The translations under genes and the position numbers were made by a program. This document shows positions 9,065-19,571 of a stretch of 64,000 nt of DNA, one piece after another. The stretch is from assembly GCF_000285595.1 (NCBI RefSeq), contig NZ_HE611064.1:513270-577269 (forward strand), read 5' to 3'. Position 1 is the first letter of the stretch. The number at the start of each line of letters is the position of its first letter. The stretch is from Kurthia senegalensis (lineage in GTDB: Bacteria; Bacillota; Bacilli; Bacillales_A; Planococcaceae). The notes under the pieces were generated by a model. The model was not told where the DNA came from and did no database searches. It saw only the letters and a program-made list of their open reading frames with translations.

Positions 9065-9298
9065 CTAATCTATGATTTCGACGTATGTCTTCTTCATCTG
9101 GTGGCTGCTCGCAGCAGAATAAACAATTGTTCGTATTGCTTTCGCAACACTCCCTTGTTTACCTATAACTTTACCGATATCTTTTGGATTAACAGCAAGT
9201 TTATAAACGATGCGATGTTCAGATTCTTCCACCATAACGTGAATATCGTCTGGAAAATCGACTAACGGTTTCACAATTGTTGTAATCAGTTGTTTCAC
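9065..9298 (-). CDS. khpA: KH-domain RNA-binding protein KhpA (YlqC)
   Basis: 77 residues consisting of one KH domain; the GKVIGKQG loop at about 43-50 is the GxxG RNA-binding motif. In Gram-positives KhpA pairs with KhpB/Jag and affects cell elongation and small RNA biology. It lies 30 nt after rpsP, the usual arrangement. YlqD, which separates it from rimM in B. subtilis, is absent. Confidence 0.93.
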   Translation of the reverse strand: MKQLITTIVKPLVDFPDDIHVMVEESEHRIVYKLAVNPKDIGKVIGKQGSVAKAIRTIVYSAASSHQMKKTYVEIID

Positions 9299-9328
9299 AT
9301 TGCCACCCCCGATTATTTAAAGGTAAAA

Positions 9329-9601
9329 TTATTTACCTAATTTTGATTCATGGAATTTAGCCATGATACCTTGTTTTGAGAACAAGTTACGAACAGTATC
9401 AGATGGTTTAGCACCTTGAGCTAACCAAGCTAATGCTTTTTCTTCGTCAATTTTAACTTCTTCAGGAGAAGTTAATGGATTGAATGTACCGATTGTTTCG
9501 ATAGAACGACCGTCACGTGGAGAACGTGAGTCAGCTACTACGACACGGTAGAAAGGAGCTTTTCTAGCACCCATACGTTTTAAGCGAATTTTTACTGCCA
9601 T
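9329..9601 (-). CDS. rpsP: 30S ribosomal protein S16
   Basis: 90 residues from [20 protein letters not shown]. The 11 extra codons open upstream overlap the ribosome binding site (GGAGGTG) and were dropped. [22 protein letters not shown] and the LFSKQGIM end are characteristic. It stabilises the 5' domain of 16S rRNA. Served by two tandem promoters. Confidence 0.98.
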   Translation of the reverse strand: MAVKIRLKRMGARKAPFYRVVVADSRSPRDGRSIETIGTFNPLTSPEEVKIDEEKALAWLAQGAKPSDTVRNLFSKQGIMAKFHESKLGK

Positions 9602-9640
9602 TTTTCTTTGCACCTCCGAATAAGTTTCACACAAGATAGT

Positions 9641-9669
9641 ATAATATCAAGCTTTCGATTGTTTGTAAA
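9641..9669 (-). promoter_or_regulatory. rpsP proximal promoter (P2)
   Basis: -35 TTTACA (9664-9669), 17-bp spacer, -10 TATTAT (9641-9646) on the minus strand, about 40 nt before the rpsP start. Its -35 lies in the proximal copy of a duplicated 26-bp block. Confidence 0.65.
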
Positions 9670-9747
9670 GTGTTTTTTCTTAACACAGGTAATTTTACAG
9701 GATATTTCATAAGATTTCAAGTGTTTGTAAAGTATTTTTTCTTAACA
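9660..9747. repeat. Duplicated 26-bp block in the rpsP promoter region
   Basis: Two direct copies, 9660-9685 and 9722-9747, differ at one base (G or A at the 13th position). Each begins TGTTTGTAAAGT and ends TTTTTTCTTAACA on the plus strand. Start-to-start distance is 62 bp. Each copy contains a TTTACA -35-like hexamer on the minus strand, suggesting a promoter segment duplication. Confidence 0.9.
9692..9720 (-). promoter_or_regulatory. rpsP distal promoter (P1)
   Basis: -35 TTGAAA (9715-9720), 17-bp spacer, -10 TAAAAT (9692-9697) on the minus strand, lying between the two copies of the 26-bp repeat. Confidence 0.55.
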
Positions 9748-9798
9748 AGTAAAAATACGTCACAATCCCTATTTTTCACTCATTAAATCGAGCAAAAA

Positions 9799-11160
9799 CT
9801 ACATCTTAAATAATGAATCCATGCCTGGTAACTTGAATTTTTTCTTCTTAGAAGATGATGTAAGACCTGTCATCTGTTTCATCATTTTCTTCATTTCGTC
9901 AAACTGTTTAATTAAACGGTTCACTTCTTGAACAGAACGACCTGATCCTTTTGAAATACGTTTACGACGACTCGCATTAATGATTTCTGGATTCGTACGT
10001 TCTGCCACCGTCATCGATTGAATGATTGCTTCGATATGATTAATTTGTTTATCATCGAAGTTCATTTTATCGAGACCTTTCATTTTATTCATACCTGGAA
10101 TCATTTTAATGATGTCTTCTAATGGACCCATTTTTTTCACTTGGCTCATTTGATCTAAGAAATCGTCAAACGTGAAACTTTGCGTTTTGAATTTTTCTTC
10201 TAATTCTTTTGCCTTCTCTTGATCGACTGTCGCTTGCGCTTTTTCAATCAATGTTAATACGTCACCCATACCTAAAATACGTTGTGCCATACGTTCTGGA
10301 TGGAATGGCTCTAACGCATCCATCTTCTCACCCATACCGACAAATTTAATTGGTTTTTCTGTTACTGAGCGGATTGATAGTGCCGCACCACCACGTGTAT
10401 CACCGTCTAATTTCGTTAATACGACGCCCGTAATGCCTACCGCTTCATTAAAGCTTTCTGCTACGTTCACAGCATCTTGACCTGTCATCGCATCGACGAC
10501 TAAAAATACTTCGTCCGGTTCTTTAATTGCACGAATATCTTTCAATTCTTGCATTAATGTTTCATCAATATGCAAACGACCTGCCGTATCAATAATGACA
10601 ACGTCGTGATGTTCTTCTTTTGCAAATTCAATTGCTTCACGCGCGATTTCTACTGGTGAAACGTCCGTCCCTTTTTCAAATACAGGAATCGACAATTGGT
10701 TTCCTAATGTTTGCAATTGTTTAACTGCTGCTGGTCGATACACATCGGCTGCAACGAGCAATGGTTTTTTGTTGTACTTTTTACGTAAAACGTTCGCAAG
10801 TTTCCCTGTAGTCGTCGTTTTACCAGCACCTTGTAAACCGACCATCATAATAACCGTTGGTGGTCTCGTTGAAAATTTAACCGGTGATTGTTCACCACCC
10901 ATTAAATTCGTTAATTCGTCTTGAACGATTTTAATAATTTGTTGTCCTGGTGTTAAACTTTGCATAACATCTGAACCAACAGCACGTTCACTTACTGATT
11001 TTACAAATTTTTTAATAACTTTTAAGTTAACATCGGCTTCAATTAAAGCGAAACGAACTTCACGCATCATAACTTTAACGTCTTGTTCGGTAACTTTCCC
11101 TTTTCCTTTAATTTTGGCAATCGTACTTTGGAGTCTTTCTGATAAGCCTTCAAATGCCAT
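9799..11160 (-). CDS. ffh: Signal recognition particle protein Ffh (SRP54)
   Basis: 453 residues. The N domain (1-90) is followed by the GTPase G domain with GLQGAGKTTTTGK (about 108-120), DTAGRLH and TKLDGDTRGGAA, then the Met-rich M domain (about 300-453, KMIPGMNKMKGLDKM, SRRKRISKGSGR) that binds SRP RNA and signal peptides. It is in the same operon as ylxM, 12 nt downstream. Partner of FtsY, encoded nearby. Confidence 0.98.
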   Translation of the reverse strand: MAFEGLSERLQSTIAKIKGKGKVTEQDVKVMMREVRFALIEADVNLKVIKKFVKSVSERAVGSDVMQSLTPGQQIIKIVQDELTNLMGGEQSPVKFSTRPPTVIMMVGLQGAGKTTTTGKLANVLRKKYNKKPLLVAADVYRPAAVKQLQTLGNQLSIPVFEKGTDVSPVEIAREAIEFAKEEHHDVVIIDTAGRLHIDETLMQELKDIRAIKEPDEVFLVVDAMTGQDAVNVAESFNEAVGITGVVLTKLDGDTRGGAALSIRSVTEKPIKFVGMGEKMDALEPFHPERMAQRILGMGDVLTLIEKAQATVDQEKAKELEEKFKTQSFTFDDFLDQMSQVKKMGPLEDIIKMIPGMNKMKGLDKMNFDDKQINHIEAIIQSMTVAERTNPEIINASRRKRISKGSGRSVQEVNRLIKQFDEMKKMMKQMTGLTSSSKKKKFKLPGMDSLFKM

Positions 11161-11172
11161 AGTGGTCGCCCC

Positions 11173-11505
11173 CTAATCCCATTGTTTCAATTGTTCAATA
11201 TAACGCATAACTTCTTCTCTTGAAGAATCTGCATCAATAGCTGTCGTTAAATCGGCAACAATTTGCTGTCTGTTTTTAAACTTAGATAAAAGCTGAAGTT
11301 TTTCCTCGTATTCTTCAAGCATCGCCTCTGTACGACGAATATTGTCATATACAGCTTGACGAGATACTCCATAGGATTCAGCAATTTCACCTAGTGATAA
11401 ATCATCTAAATAATACAGTTGCATATAACTACGTTGCTTTTCTGTCAAAAGCGCTTGATAAAAATCAAAGAGAAAGTTCATACGTGTTGTCTTTTCAAGT
11501 AACAT
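11173..11505 (-). CDS. ylxM: Putative SRP-operon DNA-binding protein YlxM
   Basis: 110 residues from [20 protein letters not shown]; the AGGAGAGG site 6 nt before this ATG decides the start over a longer frame. It has a sigma-70 region-4-like helix-turn-helix ([21 protein letters not shown]). Cotranscribed with ffh, as elsewhere in Firmicutes. It modulates SRP function in streptococci; its DNA-binding role is inferred from the fold. Confidence 0.92.
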   Translation of the reverse strand: MLLEKTTRMNFLFDFYQALLTEKQRSYMQLYYLDDLSLGEIAESYGVSRQAVYDNIRRTEAMLEEYEEKLQLLSKFKNRQQIVADLTTAIDADSSREEVMRYIEQLKQWD

Positions 11506-11539
11506 ACATAACCTCTCCTTTACATACATATTCCAACGT

Positions 11540-11569
11540 ATCATATAAGAAAATCACTCATTCTGTCAA
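11540..11569 (-). promoter_or_regulatory. ylxM-ffh promoter
   Basis: Consensus -35 TTGACA (11564-11569), 18-bp spacer, -10 TATGAT (11540-11545) on the minus strand, about 35 nt before the ylxM start. Confidence 0.75.
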
Positions 11570-11645
11570 GGTAAACCCCTTGTCTTATGAGGGTTTATAC
11601 GCTTTAAAAATGGTGCGAACCACGTCGTGTAATCGACGATTTTTT

Positions 11646-11690
11646 TACAAAAAAACCTGAAATCCATATGCAGTGATTTCAGGTTTTTTA
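11646..11690 (-). terminator. Terminator of the smc-ftsY operon
   Basis: AAAACCTGAAATC pairs with GATTTCAGGTTTT across a 9-nt loop, with A/U-runs on both sides, so it can act in either direction. It follows the ftsY stop by about 15 nt. Confidence 0.85.
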
Positions 11691-11705
11691 TAAAAGAGCG
11701 ATGCA

Positions 11706-13007
11706 TTATTTATCGTCTAAGTCTTTTAATTGATCATCTAACGTGTCTGCAAACAATCCGTATACGTATCGTTCTGCATCAAACGGTTGTAAATCATCCA
11801 TTTGTTCACCTAGACCGACAAATTTCACAGGAATGTGTAATTGATTGCGAATAGCTAAAACGATTCCGCCTTTTGCTGTTCCGTCTAATTTCGTTAACAC
11901 GATTCCGGTTACTTTCGTCGCTTCTTTAAATGTCTTCGCTTGTACTAAAGCGTTTTGCCCTGTCGTTGCATCAAGCGCTAAAAGCACTTCATGCGGTGCA
12001 CCAGGTACTTCGCGTTCAATGACACGGTGAACTTTTTCAAGCTCGTTCATTAAGTTTACTTTGTTTTGAAGACGACCTGCTGTATCACAAATCAAGACGT
12101 CGGCATGGCGGTTTTTCGCTGCGTTAATCGCATCGTACATTACCGCTGCTGGGTCTGAGCCTTCCGATTGTTTAACGACTTCCACACCGACGCGGTCGCC
12201 CCAAACTTGGAGTTGGTCAATCGCACCTGCACGGAACGTATCCCCTGCAGCGAGCATCACTTTTTTGCCTTCTTGTTCGAAGCGATGTGCTAGTTTACCG
12301 ATTGTTGTCGTTTTACCAACACCGTTAACACCTACGAATAAAATAACTGTTAATTCACCTGCTGGTTGCATGTTCAATTCTGTAATATCTTTCTCACCTT
12401 GTTCGTAAATTTCAACAAGTTTTTCAGAAATCACTGCTTGAATGCCATCCGTTGTTTTAATGTTTTTACGCTTTACTTCCATTTCAAGTTCGTCAATTAG
12501 CTTCATAACCGTTTCAAAGCCAACATCGGCTTGTAATAACACTTCTTCTAATTCTTCAAAGAAATCTTCGTCTACTGTACGATAACGTGCAACGAGGTCA
12601 TTTACTTTTGAAGCAAAAGAGTTACGTGTTTTTTCAAGACCGTGCTTGAATTTTTCTGTAATCGCTGCTGGTGAGAACCAAGATGTTTTTTTCTCTTCTG
12701 CTTGTGTTTCTTCAGCTTCGTCTTCAAGAGCCTCTTCTACTACAGCAGGAGAAGCTTGTTCAGTCGGCTTTGTAACGACCGATTCTGGAACATCTCCTTG
12801 TTCTTCTTTTCGTTCTTCTACTTGTTCTACAACTTCTTCTTGAAGTTCAGGTTGTTCTACTACTTGCTCTGTTTGCTCTGATGCGACTTGATCCTCTTCA
12901 GATTTCGTCACATCACCTTCTATTTCTTCTACTAAAGGGGCATCTTGTTGCTCATTTTCTTGTTCTTTCCCCATTAGCTTTTGTTTCATACGTTGTAAAA
13001 AGCCCAT
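11706..13007 (-). CDS. ftsY: Signal recognition particle receptor FtsY
   Basis: 433 residues, longer than B. subtilis FtsY (about 329) because of a roughly 110-residue acidic, Glu/Val/Gln-rich N-terminal region (about 18-105). The NG domain follows: [41 protein letters not shown] and the terminal [15 protein letters not shown]. It docks SRP-ribosome complexes at the membrane. It follows smc by 16 nt; rnc-smc-ftsY is a conserved cluster. Confidence 0.97.
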   Translation of the reverse strand: MGFLQRMKQKLMGKEQENEQQDAPLVEEIEGDVTKSEEDQVASEQTEQVVEQPELQEEVVEQVEERKEEQGDVPESVVTKPTEQASPAVVEEALEDEAEETQAEEKKTSWFSPAAITEKFKHGLEKTRNSFASKVNDLVARYRTVDEDFFEELEEVLLQADVGFETVMKLIDELEMEVKRKNIKTTDGIQAVISEKLVEIYEQGEKDITELNMQPAGELTVILFVGVNGVGKTTTIGKLAHRFEQEGKKVMLAAGDTFRAGAIDQLQVWGDRVGVEVVKQSEGSDPAAVMYDAINAAKNRHADVLICDTAGRLQNKVNLMNELEKVHRVIEREVPGAPHEVLLALDATTGQNALVQAKTFKEATKVTGIVLTKLDGTAKGGIVLAIRNQLHIPVKFVGLGEQMDDLQPFDAERYVYGLFADTLDDQLKDLDDK

Positions 13008-13023
13008 AGTTTGCTTGCTCCTT

Positions 13024-16000
13024 TTAGGAAATTTCTTGTTCTAATTTCACCGAAACGAGTTTAGAAACGCCCGATTCTTGCATCGTAATACCATACAAGA
13101 CATCCGCGCCCTCCATCGTACCTTTACGGTGCGTAATAACGATGAACTGTGTATCATCACTAAATTTTTTCAAGTATTGGCTATAGCGTGCAACGTTTGC
13201 TTCATCGAGTGCCGCTTCTACTTCATCTAAAATACAAAATGGGACAGGACGTGTTTTTAAAATCGCGAATAACAATGCAATCGCTGTTAACGCACGCTCC
13301 CCACCTGATAATAAACTTAAGCTTTGTAACTTTTTGCCTGGTGGTTGTGCCACGATTTCGATGCCTGTTTCTAAAAGATTATCTGGTTCGAGAAGTAGTA
13401 AATCTGCTTTCCCACCACCGAATAGTTCACGGAATACTTCTTGGAAATGAACACGAACAGACGTAAAAGTTTCTTCGAATCGCGTCACCATTTCTTCATT
13501 CATTTCACGAATCGCTTCATGTAACGTATCTTTCGCCTCAAGAAGATCACTTCTTTGCGTAGATAAAAATTCATGGCGTTCTGACACATTTTTATATTCT
13601 TCAATCGCTAAGACGTTAACGTCCCCAAGTTCTTCAATGGATTGACGTAATAATTTCACTTTACGGCGCGCAACATCGATTTCGATATCGATTGCTTCTT
13701 CGAGTAAAGCTTCTTGGAACGTTAAATTGTACGCGTTCATCAATTGTTTTTCGTAATGTTGACGATTCGCATCTAAACGATTCATTTTTACATCTAAATC
13801 GCGAATCCCATTTAAAATACCTAAATGGATACGTTGTTCTTCTTTCAACGCTTGATCCGTTTCTTGAATAGCTCTTTGTGATACGCTACGTTGTTGTTTA
13901 GCATTTGCAATAGACGTTTGCAATACATCTCGACGTTGTTTCAACGTATCGATTTGTTTTACTAATTCGTTTTCAGAAAGCTTCTCGTCGCCATGATCAG
14001 ACAATAACCAATCGCGTTCTTTCGTCTGGTCTGCCACGATTTTTTCAGCTTCTTCTAATTGCTTTTGTAAACTATCGACTTGTGTTTGCAAATGAATGAC
14101 TTGCTCTGCTTTTACCGCTTGCGCAGCACGTTGATCTGCTAATTGACTTTGAAGTGCATCTTTTTCAGATACGCTCTTCACTTTCAATACAGTGAGCTGT
14201 TCAATTTGATCGTTCAGTTCAAGCAATTCTTTTTCCACTTCACCTAATCGCTTTTGAAGCTTTTCGCTTTCCGCAACGAGATGGTCTGCTTGTGACGTAC
14301 CATCTTGGCGTTCTGTATCGACTAACATCACTTGTTGGTTGAGACGTTTCTCTGTTTCAGAGGCTGCTTTCAATTCAATTTCTAAACGATATTGAAGTTG
14401 TTTAGCATCTTCCCCTTCACTACGTAATTGCTCTACTTTCGCTTCGTGTTGACCGACTTGTTTTTCTAACGTTTTCACGACATTTTCTGCTTGTAAAATC
14501 GTTTGTTGCATGTTGTCTACATTTATGATTAATTGTTCTAATTCTGCTTTGCGGCTAAATACAGGATTCTGTTTATTCGTAGAACCACCTGTCATCGAAC
14601 CACCCGCATTAACAACGTCCCCGTCAAGCGTCACGACACGGTAGCGATAGTGACATGCATTCGCAATCGCTTTCGCACCTTCCAACTCTTTCGCAATAAT
14701 GACGTGACCTAATAAATTTTTCACGATAATTGAAAAGGCTGGATCCACTTCAACGAGTTGATCTGCTGTATTTATGTAGGCTGGATGCCCTTGTACTTTC
14801 GAGAGCATCTCAGCAGGTATAGAACGAGCTTTCATAATGTTTTTCGGTAAAAACGTTGCACGGCCGCCTTGATGTTGGCGTAAATATTGAATCGCCTTGC
14901 TCGCATGCTGATCCGTTTCCGTAATAATGTGCTGTGCTGTCGCACCTAAAGTCGTTTCAATTGCAGTCGCATATGGAGATGGTACTTGAATGACTTCCGC
15001 AACCGCTCCGTGAATGCCCGTAATACGGCTTTCATCACGCGCCTGTAAAATCATTTTAGGTCCTTTATAAAATCCTTCGAAATTAGAAGACATTTCAGCA
15101 AGTGTTTCTTTACGTCCTTGCATCGTTTTTAACTGATGATAGCCTTCGAAAAGCATTTCGCGTTTTCTTTGGTACTCATTGCGTGTTTTCTTCAATAGTT
15201 CTTGAGATTGTTTATAATCTGTCAAACGCACTTCTACATCGTCTGACACTTGTTGTAAGCGTGTTTCTAATTGATGCTTCGTTACTTGTGCCTCTTTTAA
15301 TTGAACGCGCATCTCGCCCGACTCAGACGTTCTTTTCGTCGATTGAAGTCGTAATTGTTCTTTCTGTCTTTCCACGTACTTCCGATCATTTTTGAGCGTT
15401 GCTTGCTCATTCATACGATCGATGTATACGCTTTTCAACGATTCAATTTCTTTTTCAATTTCGTCTGTTGAACGGTCTAAGTTCGTCGACAAGTGCTTCA
15501 CGGATGCTCGAATTTGTTTAAACTCTTCATTGCGCTCCGCTAATTGTTGTTCTTGAACGTGTTTTAATTCAATTAATTGCGCACATTTTTGCGTCGCATT
15601 TTCAATTGTTTTTTGGATTGTCGCTACTTGCGTCGACATATTTTGTCGTTTTTCTGCTAACAGTGCTTTACGTCCTTCAAAACGTTCTACATCTGAACTA
15701 ACATCGACAAGTTCTGCTTGCTCAACGTCTAATTGATGATCGATTTGTTGCAATTGCTCTCTTAAATCGTTTAATTGTTGTTGTAGGTTTTCGGCAGCTA
15801 CACGACGTGCATTTTCCTGTTCAGAAAGAGTACTTTTTTGCACGTTATGCTTTGTGAATGCCTCGTCCACTTCTTCAATATCATGAATTAATACCGCAAT
15901 CTCGATGTCTGTCAATTCTTTCGTCATCGACACATAATCTTCGGCTTTCGCTGCTTGAATGCTCAGCGGCTCCATTCGTTCATCTAATTCATGTAAAATA

Positions 16001-16578
16001 TCTAACACACGATTTAAATGATCATCTGTTTCGAACAATTTTTGTTCCGCTTTTTTACGACGTTTTTTATATTTTAAAACGCCTGCTGCTTCTTCAAAAA
16101 TCGCACGACGGTCATCGGGCTTACTATTTAAAATTTCGTCCACTCGACCTTGAGAAATAATTGAAAAAGCTTCTTTCCCTAATCCTGAATCTAAAAATAA
16201 ATCCGTAATATCTTTTAAACGGCACGTTTGTTTGTTTAAAAGAAATTCACTTTCTCCAGAACGGTATACACGACGAGAAACGCTTACCTCATTGTATGCA
16301 AGTGGCAAACGTTCGTCTTCGTTATCGAGGATTAATGTTACTTCTGCAAAGTTAAGCGGTTTGCGTGAATCACTTCCTGCAAAAATGACATCTTCCATTT
16401 TTGCACCACGTAGTGATTTCGCCGATTGTTCACCGAGCACCCAACGAATGGCGTCGATGACGTTACTTTTCCCACTACCATTTGGTCCGACAACAGCGGT
16501 TACGCCTTGTACAAAGTCAATACCAATACGGTCGGCAAAAGATTTGAACCCAATCACTTCAAGCCGTTTAAGGAACAA
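13024..16578 (-). CDS. smc: Chromosome segregation ATPase SMC
   Basis: 1184 residues, normal length. Walker A GPNGSGKSNVIDAI is at about 32-45. Two long coiled coils flank a hinge (about 500-680, with GAVAEVIQVPSPYATAIETTLG and GGSMTGGS). The C-terminal head has the ABC signature LSGGERALTAIALL and Walker B FCILDEVEAALDEANV. It is the condensin core with ScpAB, which are not in this window. Located 15 nt after rnc. Confidence 0.98.
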   Translation of the reverse strand: MFLKRLEVIGFKSFADRIGIDFVQGVTAVVGPNGSGKSNVIDAIRWVLGEQSAKSLRGAKMEDVIFAGSDSRKPLNFAEVTLILDNEDERLPLAYNEVSVSRRVYRSGESEFLLNKQTCRLKDITDLFLDSGLGKEAFSIISQGRVDEILNSKPDDRRAIFEEAAGVLKYKKRRKKAEQKLFETDDHLNRVLDILHELDERMEPLSIQAAKAEDYVSMTKELTDIEIAVLIHDIEEVDEAFTKHNVQKSTLSEQENARRVAAENLQQQLNDLREQLQQIDHQLDVEQAELVDVSSDVERFEGRKALLAEKRQNMSTQVATIQKTIENATQKCAQLIELKHVQEQQLAERNEEFKQIRASVKHLSTNLDRSTDEIEKEIESLKSVYIDRMNEQATLKNDRKYVERQKEQLRLQSTKRTSESGEMRVQLKEAQVTKHQLETRLQQVSDDVEVRLTDYKQSQELLKKTRNEYQRKREMLFEGYHQLKTMQGRKETLAEMSSNFEGFYKGPKMILQARDESRITGIHGAVAEVIQVPSPYATAIETTLGATAQHIITETDQHASKAIQYLRQHQGGRATFLPKNIMKARSIPAEMLSKVQGHPAYINTADQLVEVDPAFSIIVKNLLGHVIIAKELEGAKAIANACHYRYRVVTLDGDVVNAGGSMTGGSTNKQNPVFSRKAELEQLIINVDNMQQTILQAENVVKTLEKQVGQHEAKVEQLRSEGEDAKQLQYRLEIELKAASETEKRLNQQVMLVDTERQDGTSQADHLVAESEKLQKRLGEVEKELLELNDQIEQLTVLKVKSVSEKDALQSQLADQRAAQAVKAEQVIHLQTQVDSLQKQLEEAEKIVADQTKERDWLLSDHGDEKLSENELVKQIDTLKQRRDVLQTSIANAKQQRSVSQRAIQETDQALKEEQRIHLGILNGIRDLDVKMNRLDANRQHYEKQLMNAYNLTFQEALLEEAIDIEIDVARRKVKLLRQSIEELGDVNVLAIEEYKNVSERHEFLSTQRSDLLEAKDTLHEAIREMNEEMVTRFEETFTSVRVHFQEVFRELFGGGKADLLLLEPDNLLETGIEIVAQPPGKKLQSLSLLSGGERALTAIALLFAILKTRPVPFCILDEVEAALDEANVARYSQYLKKFSDDTQFIVITHRKGTMEGADVLYGITMQESGVSKLVSVKLEQEIS

Positions 16579-16593
16579 TTGAATCCCCCCTAA

Positions 16594-17340
16594 TTAATCT
16601 TTTTTATTCGTAAGTGTATGAATGGCAATTTGGGCGGCTTTTTGTTCAGCTTCTTTTTTTGATTTCCCATGACCTTCACTAATTACTACATCATTTAAAA
16701 TAACTTGTGATACGAATGTACGTTTATGGGCTGGGCCATTTTCTTTTACAATCGCATATTGTAATGAACCTGAACTTGTTTGTTGGACAAGCTCTTGTAA
16801 TTGGCTCTTGAAGTCCATTACATCTGAAAACATACCGAGCTCAACTTTCGGGAATACAACTTTACCCAAGAAGCCTACAACTGTTTCTAAACCTTGGTCT
16901 AAATATAAAGCACCGACAAATGCTTCAAAACAGTCCGCAAGTAATGCTGGACGTTCACGACCGCCTGTATTTTCTTCCCCTTTGCCTAGCAATACGAATT
17001 CGCCGAATTTCAATTCGTTCGCAAAAATAACAAGGGCTGGTTCACAAACGATTGCCGCACGCAATTTTGTCAATTGACCTTCCGTCATTTTAGGGAATTT
17101 AAGGAATAAAAACTTAGAAACAGTTAGCTCTAACACGGCATCGCCTAAAAACTCAAGACGTTCATTATCTTCATATTGTTTACGACGGTGTTCGTTCACG
17201 TATGAAGAGTGCGTAAATGCATTGTACAATACATTTTTATTCGTGAAATGTAAGCCTAAATTATTTTGTAATTCTTCAAATTTAGAACGAGCTTGTTCTG
17301 GTATTGCGCCATTTTTCTTTGATAGTTCTTCGATTTTCAT
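16594..17340 (-). CDS. rnc: Ribonuclease III
   Basis: 248 residues. The catalytic domain signature [17 protein letters not shown] is at about 60-76, the second acidic cluster is [16 protein letters not shown], and the C-terminal double-stranded RNA-binding domain is about 170-245 ([18 protein letters not shown]). It cleaves double-stranded RNA in rRNA maturation and mRNA decay. First gene of rnc-smc-ftsY. Confidence 0.98.
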   Translation of the reverse strand: MKIEELSKKNGAIPEQARSKFEELQNNLGLHFTNKNVLYNAFTHSSYVNEHRRKQYEDNERLEFLGDAVLELTVSKFLFLKFPKMTEGQLTKLRAAIVCEPALVIFANELKFGEFVLLGKGEENTGGRERPALLADCFEAFVGALYLDQGLETVVGFLGKVVFPKVELGMFSDVMDFKSQLQELVQQTSSGSLQYAIVKENGPAHKRTFVSQVILNDVVISEGHGKSKKEAEQKAAQIAIHTLTNKKD

Positions 17341-17376
17341 CGTTTCATCAACCTTCTTAGTTTACTAAATTAGTAC

Positions 17377-17406
17377 TCCATAGTAGTGTACCTTTTTATG
17401 CGTCAA
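17377..17406 (-). promoter_or_regulatory. Probable promoter of rnc-smc-ftsY
   Basis: -35 TTGACG (17401-17406), 18-bp spacer, -10 TATGGA (17377-17382) on the minus strand, about 40 nt before rnc and downstream of the acpP terminator. Confidence 0.5.
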
Positions 17407-17461
17407 TGTGCAAAGTATAAAAACCACTACACCCTACTATAAAAACATTCTATTACCGCCT

Positions 17462-17496
17462 GAAAATAAAATAAAACCGCGCTCATAGCACGGTTT
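17462..17496 (-). terminator. Terminator of the fapR-acpP lipid operon
   Basis: An 11-bp stem (AAAACCGTGCT with AGCGCGGTTTT on the minus strand, one G-U), a 3-nt loop and a U-rich tail ATTTTATTTTC. It lies about 60 nt after the acpP stop. Confidence 0.8.
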
Positions 17497-17557
17497 TAAG
17501 TAAAGAAACATTCCATTTGTTGCAACATTTCTATATTAAGTATAAAAACAGTTCAGC

Positions 17558-17797
17558 TTATTTGTTTAAAGCTGCTTCGATGAATTTTACTGCATCACCA
17601 ACTGTTTGAATTTTTTCAGCTTCTTCGTCTGCAATTTGCATGTCGAATTCTTCTTCAAATTCCATTACTAATTCAACAACATCTAATGAATCAGCATCTA
17701 AATCATCACGGAATGAAGCTTCTGGTTTTACATCAGTTTCGTCAACACCTAAACGGTCAACGACAACTTTAGATACGCGTTCTAGTACTGTAGCCAC
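17558..17797 (-). CDS. acpP: Acyl carrier protein
   Basis: 79 residues starting at a GTG ([20 protein letters not shown]), chosen because GAGGAGG lies 8 nt upstream; another in-frame GTG 9 nt earlier overlaps that site. The phosphopantetheine attachment Ser is in [10 protein letters not shown] (Ser37). Acidic four-helix protein that carries acyl chains for fatty-acid synthesis. Last gene of the FapR-regulated operon. Confidence 0.97.
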   Translation of the reverse strand: MATVLERVSKVVVDRLGVDETDVKPEASFRDDLDADSLDVVELVMEFEEEFDMQIADEEAEKIQTVGDAVKFIEAALNK

Positions 17798-17895
17798 AAA
17801 AAACACCTCCTCTCAATGAAAATGATCTGCGTCTTTTTCTAAATTAGTATAGCATCTTTCTAGAAAGACGAATAATGATAAATATCATGTTTTCA

Positions 17896-18630
17896 TTACA
17901 TGACCATGCCGCCATCGATATGCAACACTTGGCCTGTCATATAACGGCTCGCATCGCTTACTAAAAAGTGAACGACGTCTGCGATATGTTCCGGTTTACC
18001 GAATGCATTCAATGGAATTTGAGCAAGCATTCCTTTTTGTAATTCTTCTGGGATTTCATCCGTCATTTCTGTTTCAATGAAACCTGGTGCGACTGCATTC
18101 ACTAAAATATTTCGTGAAGCTAATTCGCGAGCCGTCGTTTTCGTGAAACCGATGACACCCGCTTTTGATGCGGTATAATTCGCTTGACCTGCGTTTCCGA
18201 TAATCCCAACGACTGATGCTACGTTAACGATGCGTCCTGAGCGTTGTTTCATCATCGGACGTGCAACAGCTTTCGTGCATAAGAACACAGATTTTAAATT
18301 CGTGTCGATTACCGCATCCCAGTCATCTTCTTTCATACGCATTAACAATCGGTCGCGTGTAATACCCGCATTGTTTACGAGCACATCAATCGTACCGAAC
18401 TGTTCTAATGTCGTATCAATTAAGTTTTTAACTGAGTCCGCATCACTGACATTCGCTTGAACAGCGATTGCTTGAGAGCCTAGCTGTTTAATTTCTTCTA
18501 CTACTTCAAGAGCACGTTGTTCTGAGCCACTGTAGTTTACGACGATTTGATAGCCTTCTTTTGCTAATTTCAATGCGATCGAACGTCCTATCCCACGAGA
18601 AGATCCTGTGACAATTGCTGTTTTACTCAT
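17896..18630 (-). CDS. fabG: 3-oxoacyl-[acyl-carrier-protein] reductase
   Basis: 244 residues. Short-chain dehydrogenase with the NADPH loop TGSSRGIG (8-15), NNAG (86-89), and the catalytic Ser139, Tyr152 and Lys156 (YTASK). It reduces beta-ketoacyl-ACP in each elongation cycle. It overlaps fabD by 8 bp and lies about 100 nt upstream of acpP. Confidence 0.97.
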   Translation of the reverse strand: MSKTAIVTGSSRGIGRSIALKLAKEGYQIVVNYSGSEQRALEVVEEIKQLGSQAIAVQANVSDADSVKNLIDTTLEQFGTIDVLVNNAGITRDRLLMRMKEDDWDAVIDTNLKSVFLCTKAVARPMMKQRSGRIVNVASVVGIIGNAGQANYTASKAGVIGFTKTTARELASRNILVNAVAPGFIETEMTDEIPEELQKGMLAQIPLNAFGKPEHIADVVHFLVSDASRYMTGQVLHIDGGMVM

Positions 18631-19570
18631 ATGCCCACTCCTTCGATGCTTCTACTACTTTTTGTAGTGTCGCTTCATCACTAACGTTGTAAATCGCTAC
18701 GCTGCGATCTACTTTTTTAACTAAACCGCTTAATACTTTTCCGGGTCCACATTCGATGAACGTATCGACCCCTTGTGCAAGCAATTCACGAATTGATTTT
18801 TCAAATTGAACCGGCGCACTCAATTGTTCTACGAGCAATGCCTCAATTTCGCTTGGATTCGTTACAGGTTTGGCTGTAACGTTCGCAATAACTGGAATTG
18901 TCGCTTCTTTCAGCGTAACTGCATCAAGTGCTGCTTTTAATTTTTCAGCAGCTGGTTTCATTAATTCCGAATGGAAAGGTCCACTTACATTCAACGGCAA
19001 CGCGCGACGTGCTCCCGCTTCTTTCGCACGCTCACAAGCGACTTCCACCGCTTTCTTCGTACCAGAAATAACAATTTGACCTGGGCAGTTCAAATTCGCA
19101 AGTTGTACAACTTCACCCGTTTCAGCCATTACTGCTGTCGTAATGTCTTGAAGCTGTTGCTCATCAAGCGCTAAAATAGCCGCCATCGCACCTAGCCCTG
19201 CTGGGACCGCTTCATTCATAAACGTTCCACGTTTGTGAACGATTTGAAGCGCTTCTTCAAATGACATCACACCGGATACGACATGTGCCGCATATTCCCC
19301 GAGGCTATGTCCAATTGTAAATTGCGGTTGAATACCTGCTCGTTGTAATTGTTTTGCTGCGAGTACACCTGTAGTTAATAACGCGGGTTGCGCATTGTAT
19401 GTAAGTGTAAGCTCTTCTTCTGGACCTTCTAACATTAATTTTGACAGTGGATATGCAAGAGCTTGATCCGCATCGGCATAAAACTGTTCAAAACCATTCG
19501 TTAATAATTCAGCTCCCATTAGAACGTGCTGAGAACCTTGACCCGGAAATAGAAAAGCGATTTTTGTCAT
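18623..19570 (-). CDS. fabD: Malonyl-CoA:ACP transacylase
   Basis: 315 residues from [20 protein letters not shown]; the longer open frame upstream lies inside plsX and lacks a ribosome binding site. The nucleophile Ser89 is in GHSLGEYAA, with QGSQ at 11-14 and the catalytic His in SGPFHSELM. It loads malonyl groups on AcpP. Begins 1 nt after the plsX stop. Confidence 0.97.
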   Translation of the reverse strand: MTKIAFLFPGQGSQHVLMGAELLTNGFEQFYADADQALAYPLSKLMLEGPEEELTLTYNAQPALLTTGVLAAKQLQRAGIQPQFTIGHSLGEYAAHVVSGVMSFEEALQIVHKRGTFMNEAVPAGLGAMAAILALDEQQLQDITTAVMAETGEVVQLANLNCPGQIVISGTKKAVEVACERAKEAGARRALPLNVSGPFHSELMKPAAEKLKAALDAVTLKEATIPVIANVTAKPVTNPSEIEALLVEQLSAPVQFEKSIRELLAQGVDTFIECGPGKVLSGLVKKVDRSVAIYNVSDEATLQKVVEASKEWAYE

Positions 19571-19571
19571 A

